Source: SZAS-7 sp964514655
Lineage (GTDB): Bacteria > Chlamydiota > Chlamydiia > Chlamydiales > FEN-1388
NCBI GenBank assembly: GCA_964514655.1
Contig: CAZEQY010000014.1
Span: 1-64,000 of the forward strand
Length of the DNA: 64,000 nucleotides
Reading direction: 5' to 3'
Position numbers and translations under genes: made by a program. Shown in pieces: positions 52,945-60,243 of this stretch. Every line of letters starts with the position of its first letter. The stretch's first letter is position 1. The notes below the pieces were generated by a model that saw only the letters and a program-made list of their open reading frames with translations, was not told the origin of the DNA and ran no database searches.

Positions 52945-53695
52945 TCATCTCCCACTCTAGCACGTTATCTTCACGCTCCAAAATATCGCCATGATAGCTT
53001 ACAGCCTTTATGGGCGCGCCGTGTGCGCTATCGGCAAGGGCAATCATTTTATTTAAGCTGCGTATGACGTCATTGAGTGTAGAGTGCGTGTCCCTCTCAA
53101 TAAACTGTACAAATGGAGCATACGTACAGCTTAATGCAATGGCAGCGTTACGGTAAAGATCTGTTACAGTGTGTCCACGCACTATGTAGGCAATGTCGGC
53201 AGTATGTTCTTTTTCTTCAAATGGGGCTAAAAGTTCTTTTGTATAGCGCGGAAGATACGTGAGGTTTCCCATACTTTCATAAAGGTGAATGCGAAAACCA
53301 TACATAGGCTGCGCTGTGAAAGCGCTTTGCCATTGCTGCGTATCAAACGGCTTTCGCGCTACTGTTACGTGGGGCAAAAAGTCGCGTGTTTCATCGGGCA
53401 CAAAGTGGCGGGTAAGGACTTGTTGTAAGTTATATAGAGGCTCTTTTTGTGTAAGAATATCAACGTGCCAACAAAGAGTGTTGTGTAATCTCAGACACTT
53501 GTCAAATATACCTGTAGGGCCTATTGTGAGCTCTGATATGTCTAGTTCTTTAAGTTCATCTACTGTCTTTTTAAGGTCTTTTTCACCTAAAAAGGCAAGC
53601 GTCATGTGACGCTCGTCCTCATGGATAAGTCTGCCGTGGGGAAGCTCTTCTGGCCAATTAGCCCGAACTTCAAGTGCAATAAAGAGCCTAGCCAT
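52931..53695 (-). CDS. 2H phosphoesterase (ThpR/LigT)-archease fusion
   Basis: 254 aa with two domains. Residues 1-150 are a 2H phosphoesterase/2'-5' RNA ligase with both catalytic motifs, HMT (30-32) and HVT (109-111). Such enzymes open 2',3'-cyclic phosphates. Residues about 159-254 are archease-like: EHTADIAYIVRGHTV and NAAIALS at the start, then GAPIKAVSYHGDIL and a terminal IVDV. Archease helps RtcB guanylylation; normal archease is about 140 aa, so about 40 residues are missing from the middle. The gene overlaps both neighbours (8 bp and 14 bp). The fusion joins end processing and ligase activation in one chain; this reading is inference. Confidence 0.82.
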   Translation of the reverse strand: MARLFIALEVRANWPEELPHGRLIHEDERHMTLAFLGEKDLKKTVDELKELDISELTIGPTGIFDKCLRLHNTLCWHVDILTQKEPLYNLQQVLTRHFVPDETRDFLPHVTVARKPFDTQQWQSAFTAQPMYGFRIHLYESMGNLTYLPRYTKELLAPFEEKEHTADIAYIVRGHTVTDLYRNAAIALSCTYAPFVQFIERDTHSTLNDVIRSLNKMIALADSAHGAPIKAVSYHGDILEREDNVLEWEMIVDV

Positions 53696-54122
53696 GTAGC
53701 TGGTGAAGGATCTCTTGAGTTGAAAGATGGACGAGGTCTTTATTTATTTCTTTTTTGATGAGGCTTAGCGTCTTTTTGTCTAGGGCATTGCGGAGCTCTC
53801 CCAAAAAGCCTGGGCTTGCAATCACCATGAGCTCAGAAAATTGGTTGTTGCCTCTTGCTTCGTCTAAATAGTGAGAAAGTGCTTTTGCAAAGAGGGCGCA
53901 CTCGTGTTCTTTTTGCGAAGTTTTTGGCTCCATAGCATGGCGACGATTGCCTGTACTTGTAAAATCGCGTCCAGGATTTGTTGAAACCAAGTCTTGCTCA
54001 TGTAGGCGGCTTTCTGCATGTACAAAATCTTTAAGTTCTACAAGTGTGTGCATGTCTTTAAGATGAAAAATTCGTGCGCTACAGGAATTTGCTACTAGTA
54101 CCCATCTGTCGTGCTGTTTCAT
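53688..54122 (-). CDS. Host_attach/bacterial eRF1-like (baeRF) protein
   Basis: 144 aa. The pattern WVLVANSCSARIFH, HAESRLHEQDLVSTNPGR, RRHAMEPKTSQKEHE and SPGFLGELRNAL matches the family called 'protein required for attachment to host cells'. It has been related to eRF1/Pelota-type release factors and may act on stalled ribosomes or RNA. It is the first gene of a unit with the 2H/archease fusion and rtcB (8-bp overlap), which favours an RNA-repair or ribosome-rescue role over adhesion. No signal peptide. Confidence 0.85.
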   Translation of the reverse strand: MKQHDRWVLVANSCSARIFHLKDMHTLVELKDFVHAESRLHEQDLVSTNPGRDFTSTGNRRHAMEPKTSQKEHECALFAKALSHYLDEARGNNQFSELMVIASPGFLGELRNALDKKTLSLIKKEINKDLVHLSTQEILHQLHG

Positions 54123-54227
54123 AGTTTACCTCGTGTTGAATATAGCTATACCTGTCATCTAAATTAGAGTCGACAGAAATATCGTAATGGTCGATAATCC
54201 TTTCTCTTAACAGTGTTAGGTAACTGT

Positions 54228-55076
54228 ATGACGTGTGTTTGCACAGGCATCTACCAAGACGAACGTGATAGACTTTCGTCTAAAGACATTGACCTCATCT
54301 TGGATTCTGGCAGAGCCTGGGATCTTTCTAAGACGCTAGATGAGCACGGAGTTGCTATTTTTCCTCACAGCTATCTTTCTGTATGTGCACCCTATATTGC
54401 AGCGTGCGTGCATGGAGCGCTTGACTCGGGTAGTGACCATGTGCTTGTACTTGGCGTACTGCATTCCTTTAGCGATGTGCTATTTGCTGCAAGGCGCTTA
54501 GAGCGCGCGCATCAGGATCTTTCAAACTTTCCCTTGAGAGGTGTGCATGGCCCAAGAAAGCAGCGCGGAGATCACTGGAAGGCTGAATATTCTCTTTTAA
54601 GTTTTATATTTCTTTGGAACGAAGAAGTAAAAAGGCGCGGCATAAAGCCCCCAAAGCTTACTATTCGCTTTCCATATCTTGTAAACAGGGAGCCTCATAC
54701 CTTGCCGGGCATTCATGAGCTTGAGCGCATTGCAAAAGATGCCTGCCTAATTGCTACAAGTGATATTTGCCACCATGGCGTAGCCTACGGGGCAAAACCT
54801 GAAGATGTCCTTGTTGGAGAGGCTGCCTATGAATATGCCGGTAAAAGTATTAGTGATAACCTCAAGCTGCTTATGACGGGCGATTTAGAGCGCTACTACG
54901 AACACTGTATCAAAATTTCTAGCGATTCATATGACGTTTGCCCCATTATCTACCACTTGAGAGGCGCCCTTAGGCCAAAAATTCTTGAATACGCCATTAG
55001 CGATACATCGCTTTTTTATGCCGGCACCCCAACTCCAAGCTGGGTCGCTGCCGCTCTGATAGAACTAAAAAAATAA
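54228..55076 (+). CDS. Memo-family protein (AmmeMemoRadiSam system protein B-like)
   Basis: 282 aa. Memo proteins share a fold with class III extradiol dioxygenases. Recognisable sites are FPHSYLSVCAPYIA, LVLGVLHSFSDV, AEYSLLSFIF and ATSDICHHGVAYG, which correspond to the metal-site regions of Memo (GPSHH, EHSIE, SSDFCHWG). Some consensus residues differ, so metal binding may be altered. The radical-SAM and AMMECR1 partners of the usual triad are not in the window. ATG at 54228 is preferred over a GTG at 54213. Divergent from the RNA-repair operon, 105 bp apart. Confidence 0.75.
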   Translation: MTCVCTGIYQDERDRLSSKDIDLILDSGRAWDLSKTLDEHGVAIFPHSYLSVCAPYIAACVHGALDSGSDHVLVLGVLHSFSDVLFAARRLERAHQDLSNFPLRGVHGPRKQRGDHWKAEYSLLSFIFLWNEEVKRRGIKPPKLTIRFPYLVNREPHTLPGIHELERIAKDACLIATSDICHHGVAYGAKPEDVLVGEAAYEYAGKSISDNLKLLMTGDLERYYEHCIKISSDSYDVCPIIYHLRGALRPKILEYAISDTSLFYAGTPTPSWVAAALIELKK

Positions 55077-55153
55077 TTGCAAAATTTTCTCTATATAAAT
55101 AAGGTAACAAAAAGAGCGCTATTAAGGCGCGATTTATAATTATGGAGAATTTT

Positions 55154-55255
55154 ATGAGACAAGCATTTTTTGCATTATTAGCCCTTATCGCCGTTTTCGG
55201 CGCCGTATCAGCCTGCAACCGTACCTCAATCCACGAAAACCACCATCGCCACTGA
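55154..55255 (+). CDS. Tiny lipoprotein, 33 aa (entericidin-like)
   Basis: The reading frame starts MRQAFFALLALIAVFGAV, a signal peptide ending in the lipobox VSAC at residues 18-21, and finishes with a 12-residue polar tail rich in Asn and His. GGAG lies 6 nt before the ATG. The architecture resembles entericidin-type small lipoproteins. It is shorter than most gene-finder limits but the lipobox and ribosome site support it. Its stop is 8 bp before a large inverted-repeat element. Confidence 0.7.
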   Translation: MRQAFFALLALIAVFGAVSACNRTSIHENHHRH

Positions 55256-55421
55256 TTTAAGGCCTTCGTGCCCGTGCCCGCTAAATTCAATCATTCAGCT
55301 TTAATGGAGCGCTAATCGGATAATTGAAAAAGCGGGCGCGGGCACGCATACGCATCCTATTCCCCATAAGTCGAACAAGAGCACAGTATAAAAATTAAAA
55401 ATACCACACTTGAGTTAGTGG

Positions 55422-55566
55422 GAAGCTTCTTTTGCGCTTTTGGGTTTTTGCGTTTTTGCGTTAATTTTTTTCAATTTTATACATATCTTTGAGGCTTAAA
55501 GGTATTTTCGGTAATGTAAGAATTCAACGCAAAAACGCAAAAACCCAAAAGCGCAAAAGAAGCTTC
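55422..55566. repeat. Perfect 41-bp inverted repeat
   Basis: Arms 55422-55462 and 55526-55566 are exact reverse complements with a 63-nt spacer. The arm is built from repeats of CGCAAAAA and AAAGCGC. As RNA it would form a very stable stem; there is no T tract after it. It sits at the centre of the composite element. Confidence 0.9.
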
Positions 55567-55707
55567 GTCAAAGTTGCATAAACCGTTACTTTAAAGAGCT
55601 TAAGAAACTATCGTGGAGAAGAAATTTAAGACTTATGGGGAATAGGATGCGCATACGAGCAGGGGCCAATGGTGTCAACTTAAGACCTTTTCTGATCTTA
55701 TTCTCAA

Positions 55708-55776
55708 TCTTGATCTTGGTCTTATTCTGCCTTTTTCCTTGCGTCCTGAAAATAAAGAATAAGATCAAGATCAAGA
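55708..55776. repeat. Intergenic palindromic element, copy C
   Basis: Arms 55708-55728 and 55756-55776 match at 20 of 21 bp around a 27-nt spacer. The right arm is identical to that of copy A (109-129). It lies within the right part of the composite element and is itself flanked by another inverted repeat (55665-55684/55783-55802). Confidence 0.8.
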
Positions 55777-55850
55777 AAATATCTTTAGTTGACGCCATTG
55801 GGGCACGAGCACGAAGAGCGATTTTTGGCATTATGTATTGTTACGATAAC

Positions 55851-56642
55851 TCAATGGCCCGCGACAACCCCTTTTATAAGAAAGGTTTGTAGGAGCGGGT
55901 TAAAGAGGCTGGGGCTGTCCATTGGAATGGTGTGACCACACTTTTCTAGGACGGCAAGCTGCGAGTTGGGGATGAGGCTGTGCAGCTTTTGTGAGTGGTG
56001 TAGCGGCAGTAGAAGGTCTTTTTTACCGGCTACGATGAGGGTAGGGCATTGAATCGAAGAAAGCTCTTTTGTCACATCAAAATTCATTAGATCGCTAAAA
56101 AGATATTTAAAATCATTTTTATTCATGCAGGCAATGTGCGACTTGCACACAGTTCGCTCGAGTGTTTGCTTTTTTTGCGGAAAGCAAAGTCTTGAGATAA
56201 TTGCTCCTATGGTATCTAAAGAACATACGCGTACCAAAAAGCGATACAGCGCGGCTAAGGGTCTATTCATATCGCCAACTCTTGCGCTTGAGCCAACAAG
56301 GGTTAAGCTGCTTGCGAGGTTGGGTTTACGAAGGGCAAGTTCTAGTCCCACAAAACTGCCAAAAGAAAGTCCCACAACATGACACGAATCAATATTGAGT
56401 GCGCCAAGTAGCTCTACCATATCATCTGCAATATCGTGTACGGTAAGGTGCGATGTTTCTGCAGTTGATTTTCCGTGGCCAGCAAAATCCGGAGTAATAA
56501 CTTGATAGTGTCTTGAAAAATAGGGTATCTGGCGCATCCAGTCAGCTCCGCAGGAGCCGAGTCCATGCAGCATTAAGAGCGGGGCGCCCTTGCCGTGGGT
56601 TTCATAGTATATACTACTACATTTTAATTTAATTGTTGGCAT
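55851..56642 (-). CDS. Alpha/beta-hydrolase
   Basis: 263 aa. Typical fold: oxyanion region LHGLGSCGAD, nucleophile elbow VVGLSFGSFVG (Ser), acid VAGKKDLLLPL (Asp) and catalytic His KCGHTIPMDSP. The triad is complete. The substrate is unknown; relatives include 3-oxoadipate enol-lactonase, esterases and MhpC-type hydrolases. No signal peptide, so cytosolic. No ribosome site precedes the ATG. Divergent from the PEGA gene and adjacent to the composite repeat. Confidence 0.85.
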   Translation of the reverse strand: MPTIKLKCSSIYYETHGKGAPLLMLHGLGSCGADWMRQIPYFSRHYQVITPDFAGHGKSTAETSHLTVHDIADDMVELLGALNIDSCHVVGLSFGSFVGLELALRKPNLASSLTLVGSSARVGDMNRPLAALYRFLVRVCSLDTIGAIISRLCFPQKKQTLERTVCKSHIACMNKNDFKYLFSDLMNFDVTKELSSIQCPTLIVAGKKDLLLPLHHSQKLHSLIPNSQLAVLEKCGHTIPMDSPSLFNPLLQTFLIKGVVAGH

Positions 56643-56688
56643 AAATTAATAGATTTATTATTCTATATAAAGTTTATATGGAGTTTGT

Positions 56689-57126
56689 ATGTATTTGATA
56701 TTCGTTGTTATAAGTTTGTTATTTTCTAGTTGTGCAACAATCATTAACGGTCACGATCAAAAAGTTACTATTCTCTCTGAGCCTGAAGGCGCTGATATTA
56801 CTATCAACGGCGTTGAGGCCGGTAAAACACCCGCTACATTTCGCATCGTTCGAGCAAAAGACCACGTTATTTGCCTTTCAAAAGAAGGCTATCATGTGGC
56901 CACTGCCGAGCTTACAAGATCGCTATCCGGAGTGTCAATTTTCTACCTATTGCCAGGTGGCTTATTAAGCCTTGCGATAGACTCCCAAGAAGGATCAGTC
57001 TACTGCTTTCCCGATAAAGTAGACGTAATGCTAAAAAAGCTATTTGATCCCGACACTGTCATTGCTATGCATATTGATCTACTAAAGAGCATTACGCAAG
57101 AGCAACGCAAAGAACTACAGCAATAG
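56689..57126 (+). CDS. PEGA-domain lipoprotein or surface protein
   Basis: 145 aa. A signal peptide ends in FSSC, a probable lipobox (MYLIFVVISLLFSSC). Residues 25-70 are a PEGA domain (VTILSEPEGADITINGV, GKTPATFRI), common in surface proteins. A short hydrophobic glycine-rich segment (YLLPGGLLSLAI) follows, as in small envelope proteins with PEGA. GGAG lies 5 nt before the ATG. The 3' end overlaps a small antisense gene by 35 bp. Function unknown. Confidence 0.82.
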   Translation: MYLIFVVISLLFSSCATIINGHDQKVTILSEPEGADITINGVEAGKTPATFRIVRAKDHVICLSKEGYHVATAELTRSLSGVSIFYLLPGGLLSLAIDSQEGSVYCFPDKVDVMLKKLFDPDTVIAMHIDLLKSITQEQRKELQQ

Positions 57127-57187
57127 CTACAAGGCATCCGATAAGTATCCAAAGCGCCTTTTGAGGATGCGGCTTTTTAACGTGCAT
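57092..57187 (-). CDS. 31-aa single-span membrane peptide
   Basis: A basic N-terminus (MHVKKPHPQK) is followed by one hydrophobic helix (ALWILIGCLVAIAVVLCVAL). The ATG overlaps the stop of the next upstream small gene as TAATG, suggesting translational coupling. It overlaps the end of the PEGA gene on the other strand. Too short for certain assignment. Confidence 0.4.
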   Translation of the reverse strand: MHVKKPHPQKALWILIGCLVAIAVVLCVALA

Positions 57188-57315
57188 TACTTTGCTGGTT
57201 GCTCTACAGTTTTAGGCTTTGGCGCTTCCGTAGGCCCTTTGTGGTAGTTCTCAAAAAGCAGCCAAGCAATGCCTAGCAGCACAATAATCGTTAACACAAT
57301 ATCTCTATTTGCCAT
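57187..57315 (-). CDS. 42-aa single-span membrane protein
   Basis: MANRDIVLTIIVLLGIAWLL is a membrane helix with N-in/C-out charge pattern, followed by a Pro/Lys/Glu tail (EAPKPKTVEQ). GGAG stands 6 nt before the ATG, which is good support for so small a gene. It is 59 bp downstream of the tsaD stop on the same strand and may be the third-last gene of that unit. Function unknown. Confidence 0.6.
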   Translation of the reverse strand: MANRDIVLTIIVLLGIAWLLFENYHKGPTEAPKPKTVEQPAK

Positions 57316-57374
57316 CTTTTTCTCCATGGTTTTTTTATACCCTAATGGCGAAACAGGATTTAAATTTCAACAGA

Positions 57375-58367
57375 TTAATTGCGCAAGAAGGGGATGCGGG
57401 TTTCGGGGTCTATGTCGAGGGTGGGTAGGGGGGCTTTGTGGAAGGCAAGGCCCGCGATCATGGCGGCGTTGTCGAGGCAAAGATCTACCTTTGGCCAAAA
57501 AAGCTGTAGGGGCAGTCTTTCACTCAAAAGGGTGCGTAGGCGTTTATTTTGGGTAACGCCGCCGCCAAGGTAGATTGCCTTATAGGTATCTTGTTGCAAG
57601 GCAAGTTCTATCTTGTGTAAGACATCGTGAAAGACAGCTTCTTGAAACGATGCGCATATGTCATAGACATCTTGTTCTGTAAGAGGTTTTGCAAGGTCTC
57701 GTATTGTATAGAGCACACTTGTCTTTATGCCGCTAAATGAAAAATCAAGGGGATTTGCTTTGACCCTTCCTGCCTTAAAGCGAAAGCGCGATGGGTCGCC
57801 AGCTAGTGCAAGCTTTTCGACTTTGGGGCCTCCGGGATATCCTAGCATAAGCATTTTGGCGACTTTATCAAATGACTCACCAATGGCATCGTCAATAGTT
57901 TCGCCAATAAGGCGGTAGGAGCCTACTCCAAGCATGCTTACAAGGCTTGTGTGGCCGCCGGAAAGTACTGCACCAAGTGCAGGAAAGTGCGTGTTTTCGT
58001 GCGACATAACAGCAGCATAGAGGTGCGCTTCAATGTGGTTAATAGGGATAAGCGGTTTATCTAACGCAAGGGCTAAAGACTTTGCAAAATGGAGCCCTAC
58101 AAGTAAAGCACCAACGAGTCCTGGCCCTTTAGCTACAGCAATGGCATCGATATCATCTAAAGAGCATCCAGCTTCACTTAGTGCCTTTTGCAGCACCGGA
58201 ACAATAACATCAATATGACGCCTGCAGGCAAGTTCCGGCACAACGCCGCCAAACTCCTTATGTAGGTCAATCTGGGAGCTTATGACGTTAGATAAAATAT
58301 GAACACCATCTTGCACTACTGCTAAGGCTGTTTCATCGCATGTTGATTCAATTCCGAGTATTCGCAT
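57375..58367 (-). CDS. tsaD: tRNA N6-threonylcarbamoyladenosine transferase TsaD
   Basis: 330 aa, standard length. TsaD moves the threonylcarbamoyl group from TC-AMP to A37 of tRNAs decoding ANN codons, with TsaB and TsaE. The N-terminus MRILGIESTCDETALAV is diagnostic; metal ligands appear in INHIEAHLYA, and ALGAVLSGGHTSL, AIGESFDKVAKML and LCLDNAAMIAGL follow. All usual sites are intact. Cytosolic. Confidence 0.97.
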   Translation of the reverse strand: MRILGIESTCDETALAVVQDGVHILSNVISSQIDLHKEFGGVVPELACRRHIDVIVPVLQKALSEAGCSLDDIDAIAVAKGPGLVGALLVGLHFAKSLALALDKPLIPINHIEAHLYAAVMSHENTHFPALGAVLSGGHTSLVSMLGVGSYRLIGETIDDAIGESFDKVAKMLMLGYPGGPKVEKLALAGDPSRFRFKAGRVKANPLDFSFSGIKTSVLYTIRDLAKPLTEQDVYDICASFQEAVFHDVLHKIELALQQDTYKAIYLGGGVTQNKRLRTLLSERLPLQLFWPKVDLCLDNAAMIAGLAFHKAPLPTLDIDPETRIPFLRN

Positions 58368-58395
58368 AGGTGTAAGTATAGCATTTTACAAAACT

Positions 58396-60162
58396 TTATT
58401 CAAGAAATGGCCGCACCTGAAGGATGTAGAGCGAGTTGTCGTGAAAGAGCCATTCGATGTCAAGGGGTTGAGCCTTTCCAAAAAGCCTCTGGATGCGATA
58501 GGCGCTATTTCCAAGTGCCGTTACCTGTTGATCAGTAAGGATGGGTGATGCATCGCCATCGCTTTGAACCTCTTGTATGCCTCCAGCATCATCTAAAATA
58601 GATTTTGTGCTAGACGTTGTTCTTGATAGTACTTTGATGCCCTTATTGTCGTAGTTGTAGATGATCTGTTCCGGTATCAAGGCTCCTTCTACAACAGATA
58701 TGCCAAGGCCTCTATGGGCGTTGATGGTATAGACTTCCATAGTTTCTGTAGGGTCAAAGATGTCCTTTGTAACAAGTACGCCAGCAGAGTCGGCATTCAC
58801 ACTTTTTTGCAGCAAGATAGCGCCATAGACAGTATTATGGTCTATGCCATAACGTGCTCGTTCCTTACACGCCTTATCGCTCCATACACTTGCCCAAACG
58901 CACTTAATAGCCTGTTCTAGGCTTGCACGATCTTTTACATTGGCAACAGTTTCATAAAGCCCTGCTCCGTTAAAGTCTTTAAGGTCTTCAGCGTTTGTAG
59001 AGCTTCTTACAAAATAGCCCTCATCTATATCCGGAAGGGCATCTAAAAGTGCATTACTCAAGGGTTGGGAAAGTATTTTTTCACGAATTTCTGAAGGCGT
59101 GAGCCCTTTGTCTAGCACTCCTGATAGATGCTCAAAATAGTAAGAAAAGGGAATTGCATATCCTTCTGGAATGTTGAGTGTAAGCTGAGAGGCTATGCCA
59201 AGGTTTGTGGCCTTTGCTCCATAGGCAGCCATATCTACTAGGCGAAGTTCAGTAAGAGGCTTTATAGCCTTTTGGGCAAGGTTTACGGGGGCAAGCTTGA
59301 CTACTTTTGCCTCTCTTGGTTGTGCGTAGAGAGAGATTTCTTCCTCTGTTGCAGGGCGCAAGCTATAGCCCTCAGATGTTGTTTCAAAATAGACGTACTC
59401 GCCTTCAAGAGCTTTATAGGTGCTGCTTGCCTCTTTAATGCCGGCGTGGGGTATTTTCCATGAGCGTGCGCGAAGAGCAAGGTGCGATAGCGGCGTAGAA
59501 AATTGCTCTGTAATAATCCCTCTTACCGGTGTGATGTCGGGAATAAGCTTGGGTAAGATGATGATGGCATCTTCGCGATATTCGGGCGGGTCTATCTCCA
59601 AAATGCCTACGCTTATGCCTCTATGTAGAAGTTGGTAGCAAGAGCTTGTAAAGAGCTCGTGATTTGTGAGTATGGGTATATCCGATAGCGTCATCGCCAC
59701 TTGTTCTTGATAGGTAGATGTGGGCCTAAAGTGGACCTTATCGGCAAGATAAAATGAGCTCAAGAGCGCTTTAAAGCCGCGCTCGATGTCAGCTTTTGTT
59801 GCCTTATCGCCTTCCCAGAGCGAGAGGCTCCAGAGATTTTGGTTTGTGTGGTAGACGAGGTAGCATAAAAGGTAGTTAGGCTTAACTTCATCGTAATTTT
59901 TTGCATATTCAGTGTATACTTTTTGCGAAAGCGGCTTTTGTATTAGCTCTTTAAGCAAAAAGTCAATGTGCATGGGGTAGGTATGAACATCAAAGTAGTA
60001 AATAGCATTGCTTTTGAGGTCCAGTACAAATTTAGTATACCGATCACCATTAACCTGTATAGAATTTTGCTCAAACTCTCTATATGAATCAATTCTATTA
60101 CAATAAGAAGCTTCAAGAGAAAGGGTAAGAAATAAAAGTAATGCTAATATTCGATTTTTCAT
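58396..60162 (-). CDS. Exported PEP/pyruvate-dikinase-like protein (GWD-type order)
   Basis: 588 aa. After a signal peptide (MKNRILALLLFLTLSLEASYC) and about 160 unassigned residues comes a swivelling phospho-His domain (about 180-290; phosphorylated His in TPLSHLALRARSWKIPHAG, near 226). A C-terminal ATP-binding PPDK-type domain follows (about 310-588; GYFVRSSTNAEDL, FNGAGLYETVANV, and the end DIEWLFHDNSLYILQVRP). The PEP/pyruvate barrel of PEP synthase is missing. His domain before ATP domain is the order of plant glucan, water dikinases, the reverse of PEP synthase. Substrate unknown; glucan is possible. A signal peptide on an ATP-dependent enzyme is unusual. It is 28 bp upstream of tsaD. 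Confidence 0.82.
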   Translation of the reverse strand: MKNRILALLLFLTLSLEASYCNRIDSYREFEQNSIQVNGDRYTKFVLDLKSNAIYYFDVHTYPMHIDFLLKELIQKPLSQKVYTEYAKNYDEVKPNYLLCYLVYHTNQNLWSLSLWEGDKATKADIERGFKALLSSFYLADKVHFRPTSTYQEQVAMTLSDIPILTNHELFTSSCYQLLHRGISVGILEIDPPEYREDAIIILPKLIPDITPVRGIITEQFSTPLSHLALRARSWKIPHAGIKEASSTYKALEGEYVYFETTSEGYSLRPATEEEISLYAQPREAKVVKLAPVNLAQKAIKPLTELRLVDMAAYGAKATNLGIASQLTLNIPEGYAIPFSYYFEHLSGVLDKGLTPSEIREKILSQPLSNALLDALPDIDEGYFVRSSTNAEDLKDFNGAGLYETVANVKDRASLEQAIKCVWASVWSDKACKERARYGIDHNTVYGAILLQKSVNADSAGVLVTKDIFDPTETMEVYTINAHRGLGISVVEGALIPEQIIYNYDNKGIKVLSRTTSSTKSILDDAGGIQEVQSDGDASPILTDQQVTALGNSAYRIQRLFGKAQPLDIEWLFHDNSLYILQVRPFLE

Positions 60163-60243
60163 GTGGTAACTTTAGCAGAAATAGATCTTTACGAATAGTA
60201 ACTATTTATGATAGAATTTCGTTTAATTTAATTGAAGGTTGTA

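Larger units (their letters stand above)
55264..55816. repeat. 553-bp composite element of nested inverted repeats
   Basis: This fills the 595-bp gene-free stretch 55256-55850. Terminal inverted repeats CTTCGTGCCCGTGCCC (55264-55279) and 55801-55816 match 15 of 16 positions. Inside are: 55267-55282 with 55331-55346 (15 of 16 bp); 55351-55372 with 55630-55651 (22 bp, perfect); 55422-55462 with 55526-55566 (41 bp, perfect); 55665-55684 with 55783-55802 (17 of 20); and 55708-55728 with 55756-55776 (20 of 21). No reading frame is convincing. It resembles a MITE-like or palindrome-in-palindrome element built by nested insertions. Confidence 0.8.

Noticed and set aside
55635..55892. Frames of about 80 codons on both strands within the inverted-repeat element
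   Set aside because: They are made of the palindromic repeats, with low-complexity Ile/Lys/Leu translations and no ribosome site.
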